This document shows positions 24,615 through 32,721 of a stretch of DNA of 64,000 nt, piece after piece. Below the pieces are notes generated by a model. The model did no database searches. It was given only the letters and a program-made list of their open reading frames with translations, and was not told where the DNA came from. Position 1 is the stretch's first letter; each line of letters begins with the position of its first letter. The translations under genes were made by a program, and so were the position numbers. The stretch comes from JAIUNP01 sp020161975 (lineage in GTDB: Bacteria > Pseudomonadota > Alphaproteobacteria > Rhizobiales > Beijerinckiaceae), in assembly GCA_036745275.1 (NCBI GenBank), contig DAIOGK010000010.1, positions 44,970 through 108,969 on the forward strand, read 5' to 3'.

Positions 24615-25333
24615 GCAGCCACCGTCGTGCGGTCTTCACGGACGATCAGGCCGGAACCGAGCCGGATGCGGCGGTCGCAGCGGGCGGCGAGGCCCAGATC
24701 ATGGGTGACGAGCACCAGCGTGGTGCCGCGCTCGCGTTTCAGTGTGAAGATCAGGTCAATGATCTGTTTGCCGGTCGCCTCGTCGAGATTGCCGGTTGGC
24801 TCATCGGCCACGAGGATCGCCGGCTCCGGCGCCAACGCGCGGGCGAGGGCGACGCGCTGCTGTTCGCCGCCCGAAAGCTGCGGCGGATAATGGTTCAGCC
24901 GGTTGCCGAGCCCGACCGCTTCCAATTCGGCGCGGGCACGCGCGAAGGCATCAGTGCGGCCCGCCAGTTCCAGCGGAATTGCTACATTCTCGATCGCTGT
25001 CATGGTGGGAATGAGATGAAAGGCCTGAAAGACAATGCCGACGGTGCGACCGCGAAAACGGGCGAGGCCGTCTTCGTCGAGCACGCCAAGATCCTGTCCT
25101 GCGATGCGGATACTGCCGGAATCCTGCCGCTCCAGACCGGCGGAAACCATGAGCAGGGTAGACTTTCCCGAGCCCGAGGGGCCCACCAGGCCGATGGCCT
25201 CGCCGCGCGAAACCGTGAGCGAAATGCCCTTCAGGATGTGGACGCGGGAGGCGCCGGCGCCCAGCGACAGATGCACATTGTCGAGGTGGATGGCGGGATC
25301 GTCGTTCAGATGCGGCGGTTCCGTCGCGGACAT
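24611..25333 (-). CDS. ABC transporter ATP-binding protein, YbbA-like
   Basis: This is a 240-residue ATPase with Walker A Gly-Pro-Ser-Gly-Ser-Gly-Lys-Ser-Thr, a Q-loop Phe-Gln-Ala-Phe-His, the signature Leu-Ser-Gly-Gly-Glu-Gln-Gln-Arg, Walker B Ile-Leu-Val-Ala-Asp-Glu-Pro-Thr-Gly-Asn-Leu-Asp and an H-loop Val-Thr-His-Asp. It is of the LolD/MacB/YbbA type that drives FtsX-like permeases. I chose the ATG at 25333, which has GGAG five bases before it; a GTG at 25339 adds two residues. It is coupled to the permease by a four-base overlap and faces tesA, 70 bases away. Confidence 0.93.
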   Translation of the reverse strand: MSATEPPHLNDDPAIHLDNVHLSLGAGASRVHILKGISLTVSRGEAIGLVGPSGSGKSTLLMVSAGLERQDSGSIRIAGQDLGVLDEDGLARFRGRTVGIVFQAFHLIPTMTAIENVAIPLELAGRTDAFARARAELEAVGLGNRLNHYPPQLSGGEQQRVALARALAPEPAILVADEPTGNLDEATGKQIIDLIFTLKRERGTTLVLVTHDLGLAARCDRRIRLGSGLIVREDRTTVAA

Positions 25334-25403
25334 GCACACTCCATCGGCATTTTTATCAGCTTTGCCACTGGCAGATAGGGCGGTTCGGTCCTAAATCCAA
25401 GGT

Positions 25404-26060
25404 ATGGTCCTGCTCAATCGTCGCCAGACGTCGCTGTTGCTCCTCTCCGTGGCCCCCATGCTGTTCGCGTCTGCTTCCGTCTGCGCCCAGGGCCGGCCTG
25501 TCCGGCTGGTTGCTTTTGGCGACAGTCTCACGGCGGGCTACCAGCTGCCGGCAGATGCTGCCTTTCCCGTGGTGCTCGAAAAGGCTCTGCGCGGGCAGGG
25601 TCTTGCGGTTGAGATCAGCAATGCCGGGGTATCGGGCGATACGACCGCCGGAGGCCTTGCGCGCCTCGACTGGTCGGTGCCCGATGGCACCGACGGGGTG
25701 ATCCTCGAACTTGGCGCCAATGATGCACTGCGCGGGCTGGATCCCAGACAGACCGAAGCCAATCTCGACCAGATGATCGCCAGCCTCAAACAGCGGAGCA
25801 TAGCCGTGTTTCTCGCCGGGATGCTGGCGCCACCAAACAACGGGGCGGAGTACGGGGCTGCGTTCAATCCGATCTTCGCGCGGCTTGCCGCCCGGCACGG
25901 GCTCGCGCTCTATCCGTTCTTCCTCGATGGTGTGACAGGTGTTGGAGGCATGACGCTTGCCGACGGGATGCATCCCAACCGTGCCGGGGTCGAAGAAATC
26001 GTCCGGCGTATTCTTCCCATGATCGCGGCATTCGTGCGAGAACGCGCGCCAACCCGGTAG
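25404..26060 (+). CDS. tesA: Arylesterase / thioesterase I-like GDSL hydrolase
   Basis: This is a 218-residue periplasmic SGNH hydrolase. It begins with an uncleaved-looking basic stretch and a hydrophobic signal ending near Val-Cys-Ala-Gln at residue 32. Catalytic blocks are Phe-Gly-Asp-Ser-Leu-Thr-Ala-Gly, Asn-Ala-Gly-Val-Ser-Gly, Gly-Ala-Asn-Asp and Asp-Gly-Met-His-Pro-Asn, giving the Ser/Asn/Asp-His set of the TesA/arylesterase family. These enzymes cleave acyl esters and thioesters, including lysophospholipids. The divergent YbbAP transporter next to it is a conserved neighbour, which suggests linked lipid handling. Confidence 0.93.
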   Translation: MVLLNRRQTSLLLLSVAPMLFASASVCAQGRPVRLVAFGDSLTAGYQLPADAAFPVVLEKALRGQGLAVEISNAGVSGDTTAGGLARLDWSVPDGTDGVILELGANDALRGLDPRQTEANLDQMIASLKQRSIAVFLAGMLAPPNNGAEYGAAFNPIFARLAARHGLALYPFFLDGVTGVGGMTLADGMHPNRAGVEEIVRRILPMIAAFVRERAPTR

Positions 26061-26096
26061 CGAGCCGGGACGTTATAATCTGGGAGCGAGACGAGA

Positions 26097-26657
26097 ATGC
26101 TGGACCTGTGGAAGGATCCCTGGCCGCTCAATGTGACGCAATGTCCCTGCGATGTGCATCTGACCGACTGGCTGGCGCGGGAGAGGGTGCGGAACGCCAG
26201 CCTTTTCCATTTCGGCACGGGCGACCATCATCATGTCGGCAAGACGCTGGCGATGAACGGTTCGGGCAATGCCGTTCTCGGTGTCACGGCGACCAAGCCT
26301 GAATACATCAGCTACATGGATCTGGTGATCGCCCATCCCGAGATCGGCAAGCGCTACAAGGTGCTCTTCACCGATATCTACCAGCTTGAGCCGCGCCTTC
26401 TGCCGGTATTCGATGTCGTCACGCTGTTCCATCTCTGCGAGTTCTGGAGCGAGACGAATGCGCCCTTTGCCACGATGCGCGATGTCGATGTTCTCAAGGC
26501 GATGGTGGCCAGGACCAGGCCGGGTGGCAAGGTGCTGTTCTACACCGGGTCCTTCGCGTTTCCGGCGGCGAAGGCGTTACTGGACCGTGAGGCTGAGGGC
26601 CTTGGGCTTGCTGATCCCGAGCGGTTCGAGACGCTGCTGATCTATGCGCGGCGCTGA
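26097..26657 (+). CDS. Unknown protein, possibly methyltransferase-like
   Basis: This is a 186-residue cytoplasmic protein without signal or membrane segments. A Phe-His-Phe-Gly-Thr-Gly-Asp-His-His-His-Val-Gly stretch near residues 39-50 resembles a class I methyltransferase glycine loop, and Phe-Asp-Val-Val-Thr-Leu-Phe-His-Leu-Cys-Glu-Phe followed by a Pro-Gly-Gly-Lys-Val-Leu-Phe-Tyr segment looks like motifs IV and V-VI. A normal acidic motif II is not plain. The histidine-rich loop is unusual and could bind metal. A TATAAT at 26074-26079 lies 18 bases before the start, so a separate, very short leader is possible. It sits 36 bases after tesA. Confidence 0.55.
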   Translation: MLDLWKDPWPLNVTQCPCDVHLTDWLARERVRNASLFHFGTGDHHHVGKTLAMNGSGNAVLGVTATKPEYISYMDLVIAHPEIGKRYKVLFTDIYQLEPRLLPVFDVVTLFHLCEFWSETNAPFATMRDVDVLKAMVARTRPGGKVLFYTGSFAFPAAKALLDREAEGLGLADPERFETLLIYARR

Positions 26658-26663
26658 GGACTG

Positions 26664-26957
26664 TCAGTGTTCGGGTGTTTCCCAGGTGGCGGCGGCGCGT
26701 GTTGCTGAAACGCGTGCCGGCAGAATCTGTTGGATGCGGGCCACAACGGTGCGGTTCACAAGCGCGAGGGTGAGGATATCGCCGATCTGGACGGTGCGCG
26801 CCGGATCGGTCACCCGCTGGCCATTGAGGCGGGCATGGCCATCCTTGATGAACTGCGCGGCCTTGCTGCGCGTCGGCTGAAGGCGGGTGTGCCACAGCCA
26901 CTTGTCCAGCCGCTGGCGGTCGATGGCGGGGCGCGGGGTGGCCGGAGCCTTGTTCAT
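26664..26957 (-). CDS. S4-domain RNA-binding protein (Hsp15-like)
   Basis: This is a 97-residue protein with one S4 domain from about residue 14: Gln-Arg-Leu-Asp-Lys-Trp-Leu-Trp then Thr-Arg-Ser-Lys-Ala-Ala-Gln-Phe-Ile and Gly-x-x-x-x-Asn-Gly-Gln-Arg-Val. This is the pattern of Hsp15 and its RqcP-like relatives, which bind stalled 50S subunits carrying peptidyl-tRNA. It lies 15 bases downstream of the Suv3-like helicase gene on the same strand, a common alphaproteobacterial pair, so the two are likely co-transcribed. The ribosome-rescue role is a family inference. Confidence 0.88.
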   Translation of the reverse strand: MNKAPATPRPAIDRQRLDKWLWHTRLQPTRSKAAQFIKDGHARLNGQRVTDPARTVQIGDILTLALVNRTVVARIQQILPARVSATRAAATWETPEH

Positions 26958-26972
26958 GCCACCCCCGGAGCC

Positions 26973-29900
26973 TCAGCTCTTGTTGTTGAGCTTTGCTTTC
27001 AGTTCCATCAGCTTGGCGAAAGGCGAATCGAGATCCGGCCCCTTCTTCTGCTGCGGGGCTGACTGCCAGGAGCGCTCCTCGCGCGGGCGATCATCGCGGC
27101 GGTCACCCTTGCCCCCCGGTTTCCTGAACGGTTTGCCATCCGGCTTTCCACTGCGGGGGCGGTCATCCGTGCGCGCCTCGCGCGGGCGATCCCGGAAATG
27201 CGGCTTGTCGCCGTCCGCTCTGCCGCCGTCGCGACGTTCGCCTTCAGGGCGGTTCGGGCGGCGGCTCTCGCCTTTCTCGCCAGCGCGGGCTTCATTGGCG
27301 CGGCGCGCCTCGCCCTCGCCCTGACGCGGGCGATGGTCCGGGCGGCGGCGGCGTTCATGGTCGGGTCGGCCCGGACGCCAGACGGCGACGAGCACCGGTT
27401 CCGCCGGCTTTTCGGGTTCGGTGCCGGCTTCCGGGGCCACTTCCGCCGATGCAGCTTCAGGTGCGGGCGGGGTTTCCGCTTCCGCCGCGTCCACGACCGT
27501 TTCTTCCGGCGCAGCAACCTCAGGTGGCGCGCCCCCCTCCTCACTGCCGGCTTCCGGGGTCACAGGTTCTGCTTCTGCGACCGCCTGTGGAGCGGGGCTC
27601 GCAGGGGGCGCAACAGCGGGCTTCATCTCCTTGCGATAGCCAAGTGAGATCAGCACCGAGGCAAAATCATCGCCGGAGCTGCCCACAAGCGAGGTCATCG
27701 TGCCGGTCACGGTGAAACCGCCGCCGGGATAGGCGCCGGCAGGGGGCGATCCCGCACCGCCATCGCGCCAGGCGAGCGCCGGACGGATGAGATCGGCAAG
27801 CCGCTCCAGAATGTCGATGCGAACGGCACGTTCACCGCAGACGCGGAAGCCGGCGACGCGGTAGAGATCGCGCGAAATCGCGGAATCGACCGGGATTGAA
27901 GTGCGGCCGGAATTGGCGAGATGTGATACATCGGCGACCCCGCCGGCGTCGTTCGCGTGCCCGAGCGCGTAGAGCTGCGCGGCCAGCGTGCGCGGGGCGG
28001 GTTTCATCAGCCCGGCAGTGTACAGGTGATAAGCACCAAAGCGGATGCCAAGACTGCGCAATTCGCCACGCTGCTGCTGATCGAGGCCCTTGACCACATC
28101 TGCGACCTTGCTGCGGTCGAGAACGCCGAAGTTCTCGGCAACCTGATAGCCGATGCCGCGCGCTGCGCCGGTCAGGCCTTCGCCACTTTCCAGCGCCGAA
28201 AGCGGGCCGAGCAATTTGGCGATGTGGGCAGCAACAAACTGCTGGAGGCGCTTTTCCACGCCTTCGCGTGCCGGGCCGGCGAGCAGGTCGTCGGCGAGCA
28301 GCAGTACCTTGGGCTCAAGCGGCTTGTCGCCCGCCTGAAGGCGCCCCACCGGCGCGCCAATCCAGCGCAGTGTGCCATCCACCGAAAGAGCGAAGGTGTC
28401 GTCACCCGATTCGGCGAATTTCCGCGCGCGGCCGGCGATCTCCGCCGCCAGCGCCTTGGCGGCGGCGGCTTTCAGCGCTTTCGTCTCCGGTCCCTCGCTG
28501 CGCGAATCCGGGGTGAACCTGAAACCGTCAAGGCGTCCCAGGTGCTGGCTTTCGACAAGGACATCGCCACTGTCGGTGATCTCGGCTTCGAGCATCGCGT
28601 TCTCTCTCAGGCGCCGCATCAGCACAGAGGTGCGGCGATCGATGAAACGCTGCGCGAGTTTTTCGTGCAGCGCGTCGGATAACCTGTCCTCTAGCGCGCG
28701 CGCAACGTTCTGCCAATGCGCAGGATGATCAAGCCAGTCTGGTCTGTTGGCGCAATAGGTCCAGGTACGCACTTCTGCAATGCGCGCGGAGAGGGTGTCG
28801 ATGTCGCCGTCCGTGCGGTCGCAGGCGGCCAGTTCCTGCTTGAACCAGTCCGCAGACACCTTGCCGCGCCGCATCAGGGGCAGGAACAGGCTCTCGACGA
28901 GATCGGCATGAATATGCGGTGCAGTCTTGCGATAATCGGGCAATTTGCAGGTTTCCCACAGGCGCGCAATGGCCTCCCGGGAGGTACAGAGTGCCCGGAT
29001 CTCCGGCCGCGCCGCCAGAATGTCGAGGGTGGTTTCATCCTCGGATGCCTGTGCCCTGACAAGACCGGGCACGGTGGGGCTGAGGGCAAGGCTGGCCTGA
29101 AGGTCGGAGAGCGACGAAAAATCAAGGTCCGGGTTGCGCCAATTGACAAGGCGGATCGGATCAAAGCGATGTTCTTCCAGCGCTTCGACTGTTTCCTCGT
29201 CGAGGGGCGGGCAGCGGCCTGTGGTGCCGAAGGTGCCATCGCGCAGGTGGCGACCGGCCCGGCCGGCAATCTGTGCCATCTCTGCCGGATAAAGCCTGCG
29301 GCTCTGGGCACCGTCGAACTTCCGGTCGGCGGCAAAGGCGACGTGATCGATGTCGAGGTTAAGTCCCATGCCGATGGCGTCGGTTGCGACGATATGTTCC
29401 ACCTCGCCGGACTGGAACAGCGCCACCTGGGCGTTGCGGGTGCGGGGCGAGAGGGCGCCAAGCACCACTGCAGCCCCGCCGCGTTCGCGCCGCAGCAGTT
29501 CGGCGATGGCGTAGACCTCCTCGGCGGAAAAGGCGACGATGGCCGAGCGCGGCGGCAGACGCGAAATTTTCCGCTCCCCCGCGAAGGTCAGCTTCGACAG
29601 CCGGGGGCGCGAAACGATGTTTGCGCCGGGAATGAGTTCTTCCAGAAGAGGCCGGATGGTCGCCGAACCGATGAGGATTGTTTCTTCGGTGCCGCGCAGG
29701 TTGAGCATGGCATTGGTGAAGACATGGCCCCGGTCGCGGTCGGCAGCGAGTTGCACCTCGTCGATCGCGACGAAGGAAACGGCAAGATCACGCGGCATCG
29801 CCTCGACGGTGGCGACCCAGTAACGGGGCTCGCGCGGGCGGATCTTCTCCTCCCCGGTGATCAGGGCCACAGCCTCGCGACCCACCCGTTCAACCAGCCG

Positions 29901-30065
29901 CTGATAGACCTCGCGGGCCAGGAGGCGCAGCGGCAGGCCGATCAGGCCGGATTTGTGGCCCAGCATCCGCTCCAGCGCAAAATGCGTCTTGCCGGTGTTG
30001 GTTGGTCCGAGAATGGCTGTGACGCCCCGGTTCTTGAACGGATCGAAAAGGTTCGGAACCGGCAT
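26973..30065 (-). CDS. Suv3-like DEAD/DEAH-type RNA helicase with long basic tail
   Basis: This is a 1030-residue helicase related to mitochondrial Suv3. Motif I is Gly-Pro-Thr-Asn-Thr-Gly-K26-Thr, motif II Asp-Glu-Val-Gln (near residue 100), motif III Ser-Ala-Thr, and motif VI Gln-Ile-Ala-Gly-Arg-Ala-Gly-Arg. The middle holds a Suv3-type C-terminal helical region. From about residue 790 to 880 comes a Pro/Ala/Glu-rich acidic segment, then a 110-residue tail rich in Arg, Gly, Asp and Lys, and finally a short Ser-Pro-Phe-Ala-Lys-Leu-Met-Glu-Leu-Lys motif at the very end. Relatives unwind RNA for 3'-5' decay. I chose the ATG at 30065, which starts the conserved part; an ATG at 30137 would add 24 unrelated residues. 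The S4 gene follows. Confidence 0.9.
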   Translation of the reverse strand: MPVPNLFDPFKNRGVTAILGPTNTGKTHFALERMLGHKSGLIGLPLRLLAREVYQRLVERVGREAVALITGEEKIRPREPRYWVATVEAMPRDLAVSFVAIDEVQLAADRDRGHVFTNAMLNLRGTEETILIGSATIRPLLEELIPGANIVSRPRLSKLTFAGERKISRLPPRSAIVAFSAEEVYAIAELLRRERGGAAVVLGALSPRTRNAQVALFQSGEVEHIVATDAIGMGLNLDIDHVAFAADRKFDGAQSRRLYPAEMAQIAGRAGRHLRDGTFGTTGRCPPLDEETVEALEEHRFDPIRLVNWRNPDLDFSSLSDLQASLALSPTVPGLVRAQASEDETTLDILAARPEIRALCTSREAIARLWETCKLPDYRKTAPHIHADLVESLFLPLMRRGKVSADWFKQELAACDRTDGDIDTLSARIAEVRTWTYCANRPDWLDHPAHWQNVARALEDRLSDALHEKLAQRFIDRRTSVLMRRLRENAMLEAEITDSGDVLVESQHLGRLDGFRFTPDSRSEGPETKALKAAAAKALAAEIAGRARKFAESGDDTFALSVDGTLRWIGAPVGRLQAGDKPLEPKVLLLADDLLAGPAREGVEKRLQQFVAAHIAKLLGPLSALESGEGLTGAARGIGYQVAENFGVLDRSKVADVVKGLDQQQRGELRSLGIRFGAYHLYTAGLMKPAPRTLAAQLYALGHANDAGGVADVSHLANSGRTSIPVDSAISRDLYRVAGFRVCGERAVRIDILERLADLIRPALAWRDGGAGSPPAGAYPGGGFTVTGTMTSLVGSSGDDFASVLISLGYRKEMKPAVAPPASPAPQAVAEAEPVTPEAGSEEGGAPPEVAAPEETVVDAAEAETPPAPEAASAEVAPEAGTEPEKPAEPVLVAVWRPGRPDHERRRRPDHRPRQGEGEARRANEARAGEKGESRRPNRPEGERRDGGRADGDKPHFRDRPREARTDDRPRSGKPDGKPFRKPGGKGDRRDDRPREERSWQSAPQQKKGPDLDSPFAKLMELKAKLNNKS

Positions 30066-30585
30066 GACATCCCTTTGCGACGCCCCCCGGATTCGGGGGG
30101 CTCCTGTGCCGCCGTGGCACAGAGAATGGGGTTTCAAGGCGCCCGCGTAAAGACCTCGAACGTCACCGGAACGAACCGGGGTCGAATCGCTGACAGACTG
30201 ATTCTCTCCGAACGCGTGTGCGCCATCTTGGGGTTGGAATGCCGGAGAATCACAAGATCATGTGGGTGGGTGGCCTGTACCCGGCCTTGCGTGATCGCCG
30301 CCGGTATCGGCAGAAGCGGCTGCCCGGTTTCCGCAACGTCAATCGGGCCGGAGCAGCCAAGGTCTGTTCTCTTAACCGTCGGCGCAAAGCCGGAACGAAG
30401 CGGCGACGAATCACGGTTTTGTGATTCGTTCGCCGTGTTCCATGCGCCAGTGGCGCGGTGGGACGTCTGGAAACATGGTTAACAAATGGTTGCCGGCCCC
30501 CGTGAGACGGGGCGCGCATTAACCGGCTGTGCCATTGCGGGACAGGCAGGCGCGCGGGAACGCGCCGGTTCGTCCGCCGACAGGC
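30066..30585. other. 520-bp intergenic region, no recognised gene
   Basis: Both neighbours are on the minus strand: the helicase starts at its left end, ubiG stops at its right. It must carry the helicase promoter and perhaps the ubiG terminator. A weak GGCGCG/CGCGCC stem (30549-30566) lies just after ubiG without a T-run. A longer hairpin is listed separately. A short plus-strand frame (30239-30424) would encode a very Arg-rich peptide but has no clear ribosome site, so I do not call it. Gene-poor space of this size is unusual here. Confidence 0.4.
30402..30434. repeat. 13-bp hairpin with one bulge
   Basis: GGCG-ACGAATCAC (30402-30414) pairs with GTGATTCGT-T-CGCC (30421-30434), with a bulged T at 30430 and a GGTTTT loop. 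No T-run follows on the plus strand. It lies in the large gap upstream of the helicase gene. It may be an RNA element, an operator or a relic terminator. Confidence 0.45.
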
Positions 30586-31374
30586 TCAGTCCGGCTTTCC
30601 GGCGGTCAGGAAATAGTTAACGCCGGTATCGCGCGACAGGCGCCAGCGGTCGCGCAGGGGATCAAAGACCATGCCTTCGGCGGCGTCGGGCCGAAAGCCA
30701 GCGCCAGACAACGCATCGCTGAACTCGTCGGGGGTCACGAACTTCTCCCAGCGATGGGTTCCGACGGGCAGCCAGCGCAAAACATATTCGGCGCCGACGA
30801 TGGCAAGCGCAAAGGAACGCAAGGTCCGGTTGAGGGTCGAGCCGCCGAAGAAGCCACCGGGGCGGGTGAGCGCTGCAGCCGTGCGCAAAAAGGCTGGCAC
30901 GTCGGGCACGTGTTCGACAACTTCCATGGCCAGAACCACGTCGAACTGTTGCTTTTCAGCGGCGAGATCCTCGGCAAGTCCATGGTGATAGGTGACGGAG
31001 AGGCCCTGATCCTCGGCATGGGCACGGGCAACCGCGATGTTCTCGCCGGCGGGATCAACGCCGGTGACACGGGCGCCCATCCGGGCCAATGGCTCGGAGA
31101 GGATGCCGCCGCCACAGCCAATATCAAGGATCGTCAGATCTGAAAGCGCGTCGATGGCGCGGGCGTCGCGGCCGAAATGAGCGCAGATCCGGTCTTTCAG
31201 AAAGGCAACGCGCACGGGGTTGATCTTGTGCAGCGGCTTCATCGGGCCGCGTTCGTCCCACCAGTCGCGGGCCAGCCGGTCGAAACGGGCGACCTCATCC
31301 TTGTCGACACGGGCATTGGCGGAAGTCGTCACAGGTTCATACTCCAGAGGCTTTTCAAGGCACGGCGGAAGCAC
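30586..31374 (-). CDS. ubiG: Ubiquinone biosynthesis O-methyltransferase
   Basis: UbiG methylates both hydroxyl groups added to the ubiquinone ring, using SAM. The frame gives 262 residues from the ATG at 31374; a GTG at 31332 (starting Val-Thr-Thr-Ser-Ala) would give 248 and is closer to usual UbiG length, so the start is unsure. SAM motifs are Leu-Asp-Ile-Gly-Cys-Gly-Gly-Gly-Ile-Leu-Ser-Glu and Glu-Val-Val-Glu-His-Val-Pro-Asp. The Asp-Trp-Trp-Asp-Glu-Arg-Gly-Pro-Met-Lys-Pro-Leu-His segment near the N-terminus is a UbiG hallmark. It is divergent from lysC. Confidence 0.95.
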   Translation of the reverse strand: MLPPCLEKPLEYEPVTTSANARVDKDEVARFDRLARDWWDERGPMKPLHKINPVRVAFLKDRICAHFGRDARAIDALSDLTILDIGCGGGILSEPLARMGARVTGVDPAGENIAVARAHAEDQGLSVTYHHGLAEDLAAEKQQFDVVLAMEVVEHVPDVPAFLRTAAALTRPGGFFGGSTLNRTLRSFALAIVGAEYVLRWLPVGTHRWEKFVTPDEFSDALSGAGFRPDAAEGMVFDPLRDRWRLSRDTGVNYFLTAGKPD

Positions 31375-31471
31375 TATAGCCCGCGTGGACGGGGTTTGGC
31401 ATCAGGGTTCGCAAGGGACCATTCGCCGCGCCCCGCGAGGCTTTTGAACACAACGAAGAGCAAGGCAAGCA

Positions 31472-32707
31472 ATGCCCCGCCTGGTGATGAAATTCGGCGG
31501 CACCTCGGTCGCCAATGTCGAGCGCATCAAGAATGTCGCCCGCCATGTGAAACGCGAGGTCGACGCCGGCAATGATGTGGCCGTGGTCGTTTCCGCCATG
31601 TCCGGCAAGACAAATGAACTCGTTGCCTGGTGCAAGGAGACCGATCCACTGTTCGACCAGCGCGAATATGACACGGTGGTCGCTTCGGGTGAACAGGTCA
31701 CGTCCGGGCTGCTTGCCATCGCGCTCCAGAGCCTCGGTCTCAAGGCCCGGTCCTGGCAGGGCTGGCAGATCCCGCTCTATGCGGATGCGGCCCATGGTTC
31801 GGCGCGGATCACCGGCATCGACGGGGCAGGCATTCTGGCCGGATTTGAAAAGGGCGAGGTCGCGGTCGTCGCCGGCTTTCAGGGCATCCACAAGGAAACG
31901 GGGCGGATCGCCACGCTCGGGCGCGGCGGGTCTGATACTTCGGCGGTGGCGATTGCGGCGGGGCTGAATGCCGACCGCTGCGATATCTACACCGATGTTG
32001 ACGGCGTTTACACGACCGATCCGCGCATTGTGAAGAATGCCCGTCGTCTCGACAAGGTCGCCTTCGAGGAAATGCTCGAAATGGCTTCGCTCGGCGCCAA
32101 GGTCTTGCAGGTGCGCTCGGTCGAGCTCGCCATGGTTCACAACGTTCGCACCTATGTGCGGTCAAGCTTCGACGATCCGGCGCATCCCCATGCGGGCACG
32201 CTGATCTGTAGCGAGGAGGAAATCTTGGAACAGCAGGTCGTCACCGGTATCGCCTACTCCAAGGACGAGGCGCAGATTTCGCTGCGCGGCGTCGCAGATC
32301 GCCCGGGTGTCGCGGCGGGCGTGTTCGCGCCGCTGGCCGAAGCCAGCATCGTGGTCGACATGATCGTCCAGAACGTCTCGGAAGACGGCAAATCCACGGA
32401 TATCACCTTCACGGTGCCTTCTGCCGATTATGACCGGGCGCTGGCCCAGCTTGAAAAGCTCAAAGGCGAGATCGGCTTCCGGGCCGTGCAGGGCGCACGC
32501 GGGGTTGCCAAGGTCTCCGCCATCGGCGTCGGAATGCGCAGCCACGCCGGTGTTGCGGCCCGCGCCTTCCGCGCCCTTGCCGACAAAGGCATCAACATCC
32601 GCGCGATCACCACATCGGAAATCAAGTTCTCGGTGCTGATCGACGAAGAGTATACCGAGCTGGCGGTTCGCACCTTGCACCAGCTCTACGGCCTCGACCG
32701 GTCCTGA
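31472..32707 (+). CDS. lysC: Aspartate kinase
   Basis: Aspartate kinase makes aspartyl phosphate, the first step toward lysine, methionine, threonine and diaminopimelate. The 411-residue protein starts with Lys-Phe-Gly-Gly-Thr-Ser-Val, has a kinase domain to about residue 250 including Gly-Arg-Gly-Gly-Ser-Asp-Thr-Ser-Ala and Thr-Asp-Val-Asp-Gly-Val-Tyr-Thr, and two C-terminal ACT domains (about 260-411) that bind the feedback inhibitors. The length is that of class II, Lys/Thr-sensitive enzymes. Its order before ptsP and prfA is typical of Alphaproteobacteria. metX, also in this window, draws on the same pathway. Confidence 0.96.
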   Translation: MPRLVMKFGGTSVANVERIKNVARHVKREVDAGNDVAVVVSAMSGKTNELVAWCKETDPLFDQREYDTVVASGEQVTSGLLAIALQSLGLKARSWQGWQIPLYADAAHGSARITGIDGAGILAGFEKGEVAVVAGFQGIHKETGRIATLGRGGSDTSAVAIAAGLNADRCDIYTDVDGVYTTDPRIVKNARRLDKVAFEEMLEMASLGAKVLQVRSVELAMVHNVRTYVRSSFDDPAHPHAGTLICSEEEILEQQVVTGIAYSKDEAQISLRGVADRPGVAAGVFAPLAEASIVVDMIVQNVSEDGKSTDITFTVPSADYDRALAQLEKLKGEIGFRAVQGARGVAKVSAIGVGMRSHAGVAARAFRALADKGINIRAITTSEIKFSVLIDEEYTELAVRTLHQLYGLDRS

Positions 32708-32721
32708 CGGCTTTCCGGGCG

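Noticed and set aside
30239..30424. Short Arg-rich plus-strand reading frame in the large gap
   Set aside because: No ribosome site, no family resemblance, and its end runs into a strong hairpin; base use does not look coding.
28716..30482. Open frame of 588 codons opposite the helicase gene
   Set aside because: Antisense to clear helicase motifs and without any recognisable domain; an artefact of codon bias.
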